From assembly GCA_023254815.1 (NCBI GenBank), contig JALRKI010000133.1, positions 1 to 5,945 on the forward strand: a DNA stretch of 5,945 nt. The letters run 5' to 3'. The stretch is from Flavobacteriaceae bacterium. Lineage in GTDB: Bacteria; Bacteroidota; Bacteroidia; Flavobacteriales; Flavobacteriaceae. The notes under the pieces were generated by a model that worked only from the letters and a program-made list of their open reading frames with translations, searched no databases and was not told the DNA's origin. Numbering within the stretch: position 1 is the first letter of the stretch; each line of letters starts with the position of its first letter. This document shows, one piece after another, positions 1-5,945 of the stretch. The translations under genes and the position numbers were made by a program.

Positions 1-424
1 AATAGGCCAACCAAGGTCTTCCCATGTGAATAATTGGAAACAATCCCGCTTGGATAACTGAGAATATGGTCATCGCCTCGGCCGAACGGTTGATAGCCAT
101 TCTCCATTTTTGCCGGAATAGCAACAATACAGCAGAAATCAGAGTTCCAGCATGGCCAATACCAACCCACCAAACAAAATTAGTGATGTCCCATGCCCAT
201 CCAACAGTTTTGTTCAATCCCCAAACGCCGACACCTGTTCCAATGGTGTAAATGATGCAGCCTACACCCCACATGAATGCGGTTAGAGCAATGGAGAATA
301 CAATCCACCACTGCTTATTGGCTTTGCCTTCAACTGGACGGGCAACGTCCACGGTCACATCATGGTAAGATTTCTCACCAGTAACAAGCGGTCTTCTAAT
401 TGGTGCTTCGTAATGCGAGGCCAT
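1..424 (-). CDS. actC: Alternative complex III membrane subunit ActC (NrfD/PsrC family), N-terminal part
   Basis: Integral membrane subunit of alternative complex III; in this family it holds a quinol-binding site in the cytoplasmic membrane and passes electrons to the iron-sulfur subunit. The reading frame runs from an ATG at 424 off the left edge, giving 141 complete codons of a protein that is usually about 450-480 residues, so roughly the first third is present. A polar N-terminal tail of about 38 residues is followed by three hydrophobic stretches: about residues 39-61 (starts WWIVFSIALTAF), 79-103 (WDITNFVWWVGIGHAGTLIS) and 116-132. Features typical of NrfD-like ACIII subunits are visible: Asp79, the GHAG motif at 90-93, and HMGRPW at 133-138 just before the edge. 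His91, Asp79 and His133 are candidate quinol-site or proton-path residues by family analogy; this is inference. It starts 22 bases after the actB stop, with an A-rich leader and no Shine-Dalgarno, so it is probably cotranscribed with actA and actB. Identification is secure because of the neighbours. Confidence 0.93.
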   Translation of the reverse strand, partial: MASHYEAPIRRPLVTGEKSYHDVTVDVARPVEGKANKQWWIVFSIALTAFMWGVGCIIYTIGTGVGVWGLNKTVGWAWDITNFVWWVGIGHAGTLISAVLLLFRQKWRMAINRSAEAMTIFSVIQAGLFPIIHMGRPWLAY

Positions 425-446
425 AATTCTTATTTACGTTACTTTC

Positions 447-3400
447 TTAAACTTCTTTTGTATTGCGAACCTTAACTTGATACATCACGTTTGGCTTTGT
501 GCCAATATGATCTAACAAATAATAGGCGCGCTCATCATTTTTCTTCGCTACAATCTGGTTAGTCTGTTCATTAATGTCTCCAAAAACTAATGCTCCATTA
601 TTACAAGCGGACGAACATGCTGTTTGGAATTCGTCGGTCTTAACCGCTCTTCCATCGCGTTTAGCATCCAGAATGGTTTTCTGAGTCATTTGAATACACA
701 TGGAGCATTTTTCCATCACACCACGTGATCGGACTGTAACGTCGGGATTGATGACCATTCTACCCAAATCGTCATTCATGTGAAAATCAAATTGGTCATT
801 ATTATTGTACAAGAACCAGTTGAAGCGTCTCACTTTATATGGACAGTTGTTTGCACAATAGCGCGTTCCTACACAGCGGTTATATGCCATGTGGTTTTGA
901 CCTTGCTTGCTATGGGATGTTGCCGCAACAGGACAAACAGTCTCACAGGGTGCATGATTACAATGTTGACACATGATTGGTTGAAATGCCACTTGCGGAT
1001 TTTCAGCTGGCAGTTCCATTTTTCCAAATACTGACAGCGAATCAGACAAACCGTTGATATTGTCCTTGCGCTCATCATCACCTTGGAAATTGTCTTCAGA
1101 AGAATAATATCTATCGATACGCAACCAGTGCATATCTCGGCTGCGTCTAATCTCTTCTTTTCCAACAACAGGCACATTGTTCTCGGCATGACAAGCAATG
1201 ACGCAAGCACCACAGCCCGTACAAGCATTGAGATCGACAGACAAGTTGAAATGATGACCAATTGATCGATCGAATTCATCCCACAAATCGACTTCTGGCG
1301 AGTCTACGGGGGTTTCCACATGATTCAAGGATACCATTGTCATGGCATTCCATTCTTTTGCAGATTTGGTGTTGAATACTTCAAGGGTTGTTTCCTTAAT
1401 GATGTCTCCGCGGCCCATCAAGGTATTGTGCAACTGAACGCAAGCAAATTCATGCTTCCCTTCTACTGCCGTTATGGTAGCCGATTGTATTGCATTGAAT
1501 CCATCATATAATGAATAGGCGTTGACCCCAGTTTGCAATTCTTCTTTAACCCCTGCCACACGACCATATCCAAAAGACAAGCCTACAGTTCCCTTGGCCT
1601 GACCAGGTTGAATAATGACAGGTGCTTTGAGGGTTTTGCCATTTACAGTAATTTCGGCATAACGACCATTAAGACCGCCAGTAGCATCGGTTCCACCAGT
1701 TTCCAAAAACAAACCTAGCTCTTTGGCATCCGAAATAGCCATAGTGAGATAATTGTCCCAAGTCACTCTAGTGAGAGGGTCAGGAAATTCTTGAAGCCAA
1801 GGATTATTTGCTTGTTGGCCATCTCCCATTCCAATTTTAGGATAAAGCATCAAAGCCATGCCTTGATCTTTGGCAGAGGCCAATGCTGCAACGCTATTGC
1901 TAAGATCTAGAGTTAGTTCTTGCGTCATTGACGCGGTTTGGCCGATAAAACAACCATCATGCAATGCTTGGTTCCACTCTGCACCATTCAGAACATTTTC
2001 TGTCCAATATGTTTTGATGTAAGAGTAGTAGGACACTGCGCTACCCATCCAAGATAACAGTGCATCTTGAAATTGCATGCTGTCAAAAAGTGGTCTTATG
2101 ACAGGTTGAATCAAGCCAAAATGCCCAGCTTTGCGCTCAAGGTCACCCCAAGATTCTAGGTAGTGGGGCGCGGCGCCCAAATATTTTACATTAGAGGCAG
2201 TTTCGTCAGACTTTAATGAAAACGAAACCGTAAGATCAACTTTAGTTAAGGCATCATTAAACTCTGTCGAATTTGGAAGCGTGTAGGATGGATTAACCCC
2301 AGCCATAATCACAGCGCCTATTTTGCCATTGCTCATGTCGCTGACCAATTCATTCATGGCTTTGTTACTGCCACTTCTTACATACAGGGAGGCATTTGGA
2401 TTAAAAGCCTTACTGCCCAATAAAGTATTGATTTCGAGAACCAACGCTTGAGCATCAACATCGTCAAGTCCAGTTACCACTACGGCATTATTACCTGACT
2501 TTTGCAACGACTTGGCTGTTTGGTTAACAGTATTTAATACACTTTCTGGAAGATTGGTTTGAACAGAAGTTCCTTTTAATTTGGCGTACAAAGCTGCCAA
2601 CACTTGTTTTTGATGAGCAGGTTTTAGCGGGATTCTCTGATCGGCGTTGGCTCCAGTAAGACTCATATTTGATTCGAACTGCACGTGTCTCGACATCATT
2701 CCATTTTGAGGAATGCGGCTTTTTGAGTAACCACTATCAAACCCCCCTCCTTGCCAATCGCCAAGAAAGTCGGCACCTATACTGACAATCAAAAGTGCTT
2801 TCGAAAAATCGTAATCTGCCATTGCTCTTTTGGAATAACGCTGCTCGAAAGCATCGAGGGCAGCCGATTGAGAAATGGCATCGTAAGTCAAATGTTTGGC
2901 AGTTGGAAACTTGGCCAAGAATTCATTGATCAAGGCTGTGGTAGAAGGGCTGGCAAAAGTCTGAGTTAACAAAACAATGGGTTTTAGCTGCCCTGTCAAA
3001 TCGTTTAACTTTTGGCTTATTTCATTATTGAAGTTCACCCAGGAAGTTGGAGTACCGCCAATTTGAGGCGTCTTGAGTCTTTGACTGTCATACAAATCCA
3101 GAACAGAAGCATTTACTCTCGCATTGGCTCCAACTGTTGTTTGGTCTAAGCTGTTATTGTTAATCAATATGGGACGACCCTCACGAGTTTTGACCAGGAC
3201 ATTCGCAAAATCATATCCATTGGCAATACTTGTTGCGTAATAGTTGGCTACGCCTGGCACAATGGATTCGGGTTGAATTACATATGGAATAGACTTGATA
3301 ACTGGGCCTTCACAGGCTGCAAGAGTAGCTGCTGCTGTGCTAAAACCGACATATTTCAAGAAATCTCGCCTTGAAGTTTGAGAATTTTCCATGGCGCCGT

Positions 3401-3521
3401 TGTCACCCAAAAATTCATCAACAGGTATGTGTTCCACAAATTCGTTGTGTCGCTTTGGGTCTAATTCAGGATTCGACCCAAGGTCTGCTATATTTTTCCA
3501 GTATGTTTTACTTGTTGACAT
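447..3521 (-). CDS. actB: Alternative complex III iron-sulfur subunit ActB (molybdopterin-like domain fused to ferredoxin domain)
   Basis: Periplasmic-side electron-transfer subunit of alternative complex III, taking electrons from quinol at ActC towards the hemes of ActA. The protein is 1024 residues, normal for this fusion. Residues 1-50 form the extended leader seen in Bacteroidetes cofactor proteins (starts MSTSKTYWKN), followed by a twin-arginine signal, SRRDFLK (Arg51, Arg52). The hydrophobic stretch ends in LAAC with Cys70, which fits a lipobox, so a Tat-exported lipoprotein is likely. Residues about 75-750 resemble the molybdopterin-oxidoreductase catalytic domain (for example RVNASVLDLYDSQRLK); in characterised ActB this domain carries no molybdenum cofactor. 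Residues about 760-985 are a ferredoxin domain with four Cys groups: C767/770/773/777, C851/854/859/863, C883/889/893 and C939/942/969/973. The third group has Thr886 where a Cys would be, which matches the three [4Fe-4S] plus one [3Fe-4S] content known for ActB. It lies 20 bases after actA and 22 before actC, with no Shine-Dalgarno at the ATG. Confidence 0.96.
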   Translation of the reverse strand: MSTSKTYWKNIADLGSNPELDPKRHNEFVEHIPVDEFLGDNGAMENSQTSRRDFLKYVGFSTAAATLAACEGPVIKSIPYVIQPESIVPGVANYYATSIANGYDFANVLVKTREGRPILINNNSLDQTTVGANARVNASVLDLYDSQRLKTPQIGGTPTSWVNFNNEISQKLNDLTGQLKPIVLLTQTFASPSTTALINEFLAKFPTAKHLTYDAISQSAALDAFEQRYSKRAMADYDFSKALLIVSIGADFLGDWQGGGFDSGYSKSRIPQNGMMSRHVQFESNMSLTGANADQRIPLKPAHQKQVLAALYAKLKGTSVQTNLPESVLNTVNQTAKSLQKSGNNAVVVTGLDDVDAQALVLEINTLLGSKAFNPNASLYVRSGSNKAMNELVSDMSNGKIGAVIMAGVNPSYTLPNSTEFNDALTKVDLTVSFSLKSDETASNVKYLGAAPHYLESWGDLERKAGHFGLIQPVIRPLFDSMQFQDALLSWMGSAVSYYSYIKTYWTENVLNGAEWNQALHDGCFIGQTASMTQELTLDLSNSVAALASAKDQGMALMLYPKIGMGDGQQANNPWLQEFPDPLTRVTWDNYLTMAISDAKELGLFLETGGTDATGGLNGRYAEITVNGKTLKAPVIIQPGQAKGTVGLSFGYGRVAGVKEELQTGVNAYSLYDGFNAIQSATITAVEGKHEFACVQLHNTLMGRGDIIKETTLEVFNTKSAKEWNAMTMVSLNHVETPVDSPEVDLWDEFDRSIGHHFNLSVDLNACTGCGACVIACHAENNVPVVGKEEIRRSRDMHWLRIDRYYSSEDNFQGDDERKDNINGLSDSLSVFGKMELPAENPQVAFQPIMCQHCNHAPCETVCPVAATSHSKQGQNHMAYNRCVGTRYCANNCPYKVRRFNWFLYNNNDQFDFHMNDDLGRMVINPDVTVRSRGVMEKCSMCIQMTQKTILDAKRDGRAVKTDEFQTACSSACNNGALVFGDINEQTNQIVAKKNDERAYYLLDHIGTKPNVMYQVKVRNTKEV

Positions 3522-3541
3522 TGACTACAAGATTATTGCTT

Positions 3542-4837
3542 TTAATAATGACATTTTCCGCATTCCAACCCACCCATTTGAGCGGCTGTCAATTCCTTTA
3601 CTCCATATTTTTTGGACAACTCATCGTGAATTTTATCGTAATAAGCATTATCGGCTACCTTCACGTTGGTTTGTCGGTGACAATTGATACACCATCCCAT
3701 AGTGAGTGGTGAAAATTGTGACATGATTTCCATTTCTTGCACCGGCCCGTGACAAGTTTGACATTCAATTCCAGCCACAGTAACGTGTTGTGAGTGATTG
3801 AAGTATGCAAAATCAGGCAAATTGTGAATACGAACCCATTTCACAGGTTGTGTTTTTCCGGTATAAATTTGATTGGCATCATCCCAACCAACAGCTTTAT
3901 AAAGTTTTTTGATTTCATTGTCATAAAACTCCTTGGTGTATTCGGCTGTTGTTGGCCCTTTGTATTCATATATGGACTTGTGGCAGTTCATACAAATATT
4001 TAGAGAAGGAATTCCAGAGTGCTTGCTAACTCGAGCTGAGGAGTGGCAATAATTACAATCAATTTTATTGTCTCCAGCATGGATCTTGTGAGAGTAGTGA
4101 ATAGGTTGCACCGGCTCATAGCCTTGGTCAACACCTATCTGCATCAAATAACCGTAAACAAAATATCCACTTGCCAAGAGTAAGAAAATAGCAGTAACCA
4201 AAACTAAGAATTGGTTTTGAGCAAACGCAACCCAAATTGGTGTACTTTTTGGCTTTTCTGCAGGCAATTCGACTGCATTGGCGACTGCAAACCTGTGTAG
4301 CGTTTGACGCACCATCAATAAACCTACAGCGAGCAAGGCAAACAATAGTGCCAATCCTGCCAAAACAATAAGATTGCTATCTGGGCCCGAGACAGTTCCA
4401 TTTCCAGCAGCAGCAGGATCGGTAGTTGCGACAACTGGTTCTTGTTTGGGTTGAGCAGTATAGGCTAAAATATCGTTTAAATCAGCATCGGAAAGCTGAG
4501 GGAAAGCCGTCATCGCAGAATTGTTGTACTCAGCATAAATCTTGTTGGCGTATGCGTCACCAGATCTGATGACAGCGTTACTGTTTCTTATCCAAGCATA
4601 AATCCAGGCACGATCCAAACCAGCTGTTTCACTCAATCGAGTTTCCACATTGCGAAGTGCTGGGCCAGTCATTTTTTTGTCCAACTGATGGCAAGCTGCA
4701 CAGTTGGTATTGAACAAAGTTTTTCCCTTTGCTGGGTCTCCATCCTGGGCCCAAAGGTTTGAGACTAAAAGGGTTAGGAAGAGAAAGCCTGCAAGGCGTG
4801 AATTTTGAATTGAATTTAGTCTCAAGCTATGCGTCAT
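3542..4837 (-). CDS. actA: Alternative complex III multiheme cytochrome c subunit ActA with N-terminal monoheme domain
   Basis: Heme subunit of alternative complex III, passing electrons from ActB towards a terminal oxidase or soluble cytochrome c. I chose the ATG at 4837 (431 residues); a TTG four codons upstream at 4849 is also open but has no ribosome site. Residues about 1-31 are a signal peptide (basic start, then LAGFLFLTLLVS, likely cut near LWA-QDG). Residues 32-130 are a class I cytochrome c domain with CAACH at 46-50 and a probable axial Met109 in AMTAFPQLSDADL. Membrane helices follow at about 155-176 and 209-230. The C-terminal periplasmic part has five more heme motifs: CNYCH 261-265, CMNCH 282-286, CQTCH 359-363, CINCH 383-387 and CGKCH 426-430, the last one residue from the end. 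His247, 250 and 253 and His348 and 351 are plausible distal ligands. The total is six motifs, one more than the five of the described pentaheme ActA. First gene of the act operon, 20 bases before actB. Confidence 0.94.
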   Translation of the reverse strand: MTHSLRLNSIQNSRLAGFLFLTLLVSNLWAQDGDPAKGKTLFNTNCAACHQLDKKMTGPALRNVETRLSETAGLDRAWIYAWIRNSNAVIRSGDAYANKIYAEYNNSAMTAFPQLSDADLNDILAYTAQPKQEPVVATTDPAAAGNGTVSGPDSNLIVLAGLALLFALLAVGLLMVRQTLHRFAVANAVELPAEKPKSTPIWVAFAQNQFLVLVTAIFLLLASGYFVYGYLMQIGVDQGYEPVQPIHYSHKIHAGDNKIDCNYCHSSARVSKHSGIPSLNICMNCHKSIYEYKGPTTAEYTKEFYDNEIKKLYKAVGWDDANQIYTGKTQPVKWVRIHNLPDFAYFNHSQHVTVAGIECQTCHGPVQEMEIMSQFSPLTMGWCINCHRQTNVKVADNAYYDKIHDELSKKYGVKELTAAQMGGLECGKCHY

Positions 4838-4850
4838 AACTTCTATCAAT

Positions 4851-4881
4851 GGTTATCTAAATTTCTGATTTTTTTAGAACC
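4851..4881 (-). other. Possible weak hairpin in the actA 5' leader
   Basis: On the predicted act transcript, TCTAAA and TTTAGA arms (4873-4878 and 4856-4861) pair perfectly. Three further pairs, GGT with ACC, lie outside a two-base bulge, and the loop is 11 bases. The structure ends 13 bases before the chosen actA ATG, so it could affect initiation. It is A/T-rich and weak, and no T-tract follows, so it is not an obvious terminator. Chance is a fair alternative in such AT-rich sequence. Confidence 0.25.
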
Positions 4882-4903
4882 TATACATCCTAAAAATTTG
4901 ACA

Positions 4904-4911
4904 CAAAAGTA
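4904..4911 (-). promoter_or_regulatory. Probable act operon promoter, -7 element (TACTTTTG)
   Basis: Reading leftward, TACTTTTG matches the Bacteroidetes primary-sigma -7 consensus TAnnTTTG exactly. It would start transcription near 4897, giving a leader of about 60 bases before the actA ATG at 4837. No clear -33 TTG/TTTG element is seen at the expected 17-23 bases upstream; that space holds a perfect inverted repeat (4923-4937). It is the only good match in the right orientation in this intergenic region. Confidence 0.55.
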
Positions 4912-4922
4912 AACCATTAACT

Positions 4923-4937
4923 CCATTTTGAAAATGG
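4923..4937. repeat. Perfect 15-base inverted repeat at the act promoter, candidate operator
   Basis: CCATTTT and AAAATGG are perfect 7-base arms around a single central G. The repeat begins 12 bases upstream of the act -7 element, so it covers the usual -33 region of that promoter. The one-base centre makes it a poor RNA hairpin but a good shape for a dimeric DNA-binding protein. No T-tract follows on either strand. No specific regulator can be named from the sequence. Confidence 0.4.
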
Positions 4938-5008
4938 GTTGATAATGATACTTTTTAATTTATACTTATTCTAAATAAGGAGGTGTTTTCCATTTGGCAC
5001 ATAAAGTG

Positions 5009-5016
5009 TAACTTTG
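5009..5016 (+). promoter_or_regulatory. Probable promoter of the SPOR-domain gene, -7 element (TAACTTTG)
   Basis: TAACTTTG is an exact match to the Bacteroidetes -7 consensus TAnnTTTG. Transcription would start around 5023, about 20 bases before the ATG at 5043. A TTTG at 4993-4996 is too close (12 bases) to be a normal -33 element, and a TTTTC at 4986-4990 is better spaced but poor. This element also argues for the 5043 start, because the GTG at 4983 would lie upstream of the transcript. Confidence 0.5.
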
Positions 5017-5042
5017 TATCAAAACAGAAAAATTATTTTCTA

Positions 5043-5414
5043 ATGCTACTGAAAAATCCATTGATTGCGGCGTTGCTTTTTTATTCGATTTGTTCGTATG
5101 GACAAGAAGGGAAAATCACCATTAACCGTGACGTTCGTATTGATACCTTATTAAAAATGCGAGGAGAAATTTTGAAGGAAGATATTGGTTTTCAAATTCA
5201 AATATTCAGTGGCAACAGAGATAGTGCTTTCACTATAATTGCTGAAGCCCGAACCTTGTTTGCCAATCACGAAGTGACGGTGCACTATCAAACTCCAAAT
5301 TATAAGGTTTGGGTTGGAAAATTTCAAGACAGACTTGCTGCGGACAGATACTTGATTGAGGTCAAAAAGACTTACCCTAATGCCTTTGTTCTCAAGCCAA
5401 TCAACAGAGATTAA
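5043..5414 (+). CDS. Small exported SPOR-domain protein
   Basis: A 123-residue protein made of a signal peptide and one SPOR domain. SPOR domains bind peptidoglycan, typically denuded glycan strands at division sites, so a periplasmic cell-wall role is the family expectation; the specific job is unknown. Residues 1-20 are a signal peptide (Lys4, then a hydrophobic core LIAALLFYSIC, probable cut after SYG20). Cys17 is not in a convincing lipobox because Ile precedes it. Residues 21-48 are a charged linker (ITINRDVRIDTLLKMRGEI). Residues about 48-120 are the SPOR domain: IGFQIQIFSG opens the first strand, then a helix with AEARTLF, then YKVWVGKFQDRLAADRYL, the typical second-repeat motif, and a closing strand FVLKPI. 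The frame is open back to a GTG at 4983, but the ATG at 5043 places the signal peptide correctly and lies after the likely promoter. The gene is divergent from actA and convergent with infB. No terminator is seen after it. Confidence 0.88.
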   Translation: MLLKNPLIAALLFYSICSYGQEGKITINRDVRIDTLLKMRGEILKEDIGFQIQIFSGNRDSAFTIIAEARTLFANHEVTVHYQTPNYKVWVGKFQDRLAADRYLIEVKKTYPNAFVLKPINRD

Positions 5415-5418
5415 TTAA
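5411..5418. other. Shared TTAATTAA palindrome holding both convergent stop codons
   Basis: The SPOR gene ends with TAA at 5412-5414 and infB, on the other strand, ends with TAA at 5417-5415. The two stops sit back to back inside the eight-base palindrome TTAATTAA with no base between them. No hairpin with a T-tract is visible on either side, so transcripts from each side probably run some distance into the other gene. Confidence 0.8.
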
Positions 5419-5945
5419 AGTTTTTTTCTTACTTCTACCTCCTGGAATGCTTCTATAACGTCATCAATTTGTAGGTCGTTATAGTTTTTAATTTGGATAC
5501 CACAGTCATAGCCTTTGCCAACTTCTTTGACGTCGTCTTTGAAGCGTTTTAAGGAGGCTAGTAACCCAGAATGGACTACTACACCATCGCGAATAACGCG
5601 GATACCAGAGTTTCGGAATATTTTTCCAGTCGTCACCATACAACCTGCAATGGTTCCGATTTTAGAAATTTTAAAGGTCTCGCGCACCTCAGCGTTACCA
5701 GTGATTTCTTCCTTAAATACAGGCGATAACATGCCTTCCATGGCATCCTTCAACTCGTTGATGGCGTCATAGATGATTGAGTACATTCTGATGTCGATTT
5801 CTTCCTTATCGGCAATGGCCCTTGCATTACCCGTTGGTCTAACATTGAACCCAATAATAATGGCCTCGGATGCTGTAGCCAAAAGCACATCGCTTTCTGT
5901 GATAGCCCCCACGCCTTTGTGAATGATATTCACTTGAATTTCTTG
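5415..5945 (-). CDS. infB: Translation initiation factor IF-2, C-terminal part
   Basis: GTPase that brings fMet-tRNA to the 30S subunit and promotes subunit joining. Only the last 176 residues and the stop are in the window; the frame is open to the right edge, and the G domain lies outside. Visible residues 1 to about 50 are the end of domain 3 (NIIHKGVGAITESDVLLA and the IIIGFNVRP signature). About 51-75 is the linker helix to the last domain (YSIIYDAINELKDAMEGMLSP). About 76-176 is the C2 beta-barrel that binds the fMet-tRNA acceptor end, with AEVRETF, IAGCMV, FKDDVKEVGKGYDCGI (Cys148) and KNYNDL. It lines up with E. coli IF-2 to the C terminus without gaps that I can see, and ends a few residues into the usual tail (VEVRKKL), so it is intact here. 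In Bacteroidetes infB usually follows nusA and rimP; these would lie further right. Its 3' end abuts the convergent SPOR gene. Confidence 0.97.
   Translation of the reverse strand, partial: QEIQVNIIHKGVGAITESDVLLATASEAIIIGFNVRPTGNARAIADKEEIDIRMYSIIYDAINELKDAMEGMLSPVFKEEITGNAEVRETFKISKIGTIAGCMVTTGKIFRNSGIRVIRDGVVVHSGLLASLKRFKDDVKEVGKGYDCGIQIKNYNDLQIDDVIEAFQEVEVRKKL

Noticed and set aside
66..251. Plus-strand open frame opposite actC
   Set aside because: Short, antisense to a conserved membrane-protein sequence, and without any recognisable feature.
869..1279. 136-codon open frame on the minus strand inside actB
   Set aside because: It overlaps the cysteine-rich ferredoxin region of actB in another frame, has no recognisable domain, and the actB frame is clearly the coding one.
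2166..2178. GC-rich palindrome GGGCGC-G-GCGCCC inside actB
   Set aside because: It encodes the LGAAPHYLE stretch that is typical of this protein family, so codon choice for Gly-Ala-Ala-Pro explains it; no T-tract or other sign of a terminator or site.
3371..3712. 113-codon plus-strand open frame, and a 98-codon one overlapping it, across the actA/actB junction
   Set aside because: Both lie antisense to well-supported genes, show no family motif and have no promoter or ribosome site; they look like frame shadows.
4838..4849. TTG start four codons upstream of the actA ATG
   Set aside because: No ribosome site or added signal-peptide feature supports it; the ATG at 4837 gives a normal signal peptide.
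4983..5042. N-terminal extension of the SPOR protein from a GTG at 4983
   Set aside because: It would put 20 mostly polar residues before a clear signal peptide and start upstream of the probable promoter; the ATG at 5043 is better.
1..5945. CRISPR arrays, insertion sequences, tRNA or rRNA genes, phage or toxin genes
   Set aside because: I saw no spaced direct repeats, transposase frames, terminal inverted repeats or RNA-gene signatures; nearly all of the window is core respiratory and translation coding sequence.

Overview
The window comes from a bacterium of the Bacteroidetes (Bacteroidota). Four things point there. The act gene order encodes alternative complex III (ACIII). The iron-sulfur subunit has an extended Tat leader of the kind typical of this phylum. 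Two TAnnTTTG-type -7 promoter elements are visible. The recognisable genes lack Shine-Dalgarno sequences and have A-rich leaders instead. No class or genus can be assigned from this sequence alone.

Layout, left to right. (1) Positions 1-424, minus strand: the first 141 codons of actC, a NrfD/PsrC-like membrane subunit, cut by the window edge. (2) Positions 447-3521, minus: actB, a 1024-residue fusion of a molybdopterin-oxidoreductase-like domain and a ferredoxin domain with four iron-sulfur cluster motifs. (3) Positions 3542-4837, minus: actA, a multiheme cytochrome c with an extra N-terminal monoheme domain joined through two membrane helices. (4) Positions 4838-5042: a 205-base divergent intergenic region with a -7 element facing each way, a perfect 15-base inverted repeat and an orphan Shine-Dalgarno-like sequence. 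(5) Positions 5043-5414, plus: a small exported SPOR-domain protein. (6) Positions 5415-5945, minus: the 3' end of infB (translation initiation factor IF-2), abutting the SPOR gene tail to tail with no base between the stop codons.

actA, actB and actC are read leftward in the order A-B-C with gaps of 20 and 22 bases, so they look like the start of one operon that continues past the left edge (actD, actE and actF are expected there). Together they make ACIII, a membrane quinol oxidase unrelated to the bc1 complex. ActC supplies a quinol site in the membrane, ActB carries iron-sulfur clusters on the periplasmic face, and ActA carries hemes that pass electrons to a cytochrome c domain or directly to a terminal oxidase. 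The SPOR protein and IF-2 have no obvious functional link to respiration.

I see no previously undescribed system. The points most worth a second look are the sixth heme motif on ActA, the palindrome at the act promoter, and the zero-gap convergent junction of the SPOR gene with infB.
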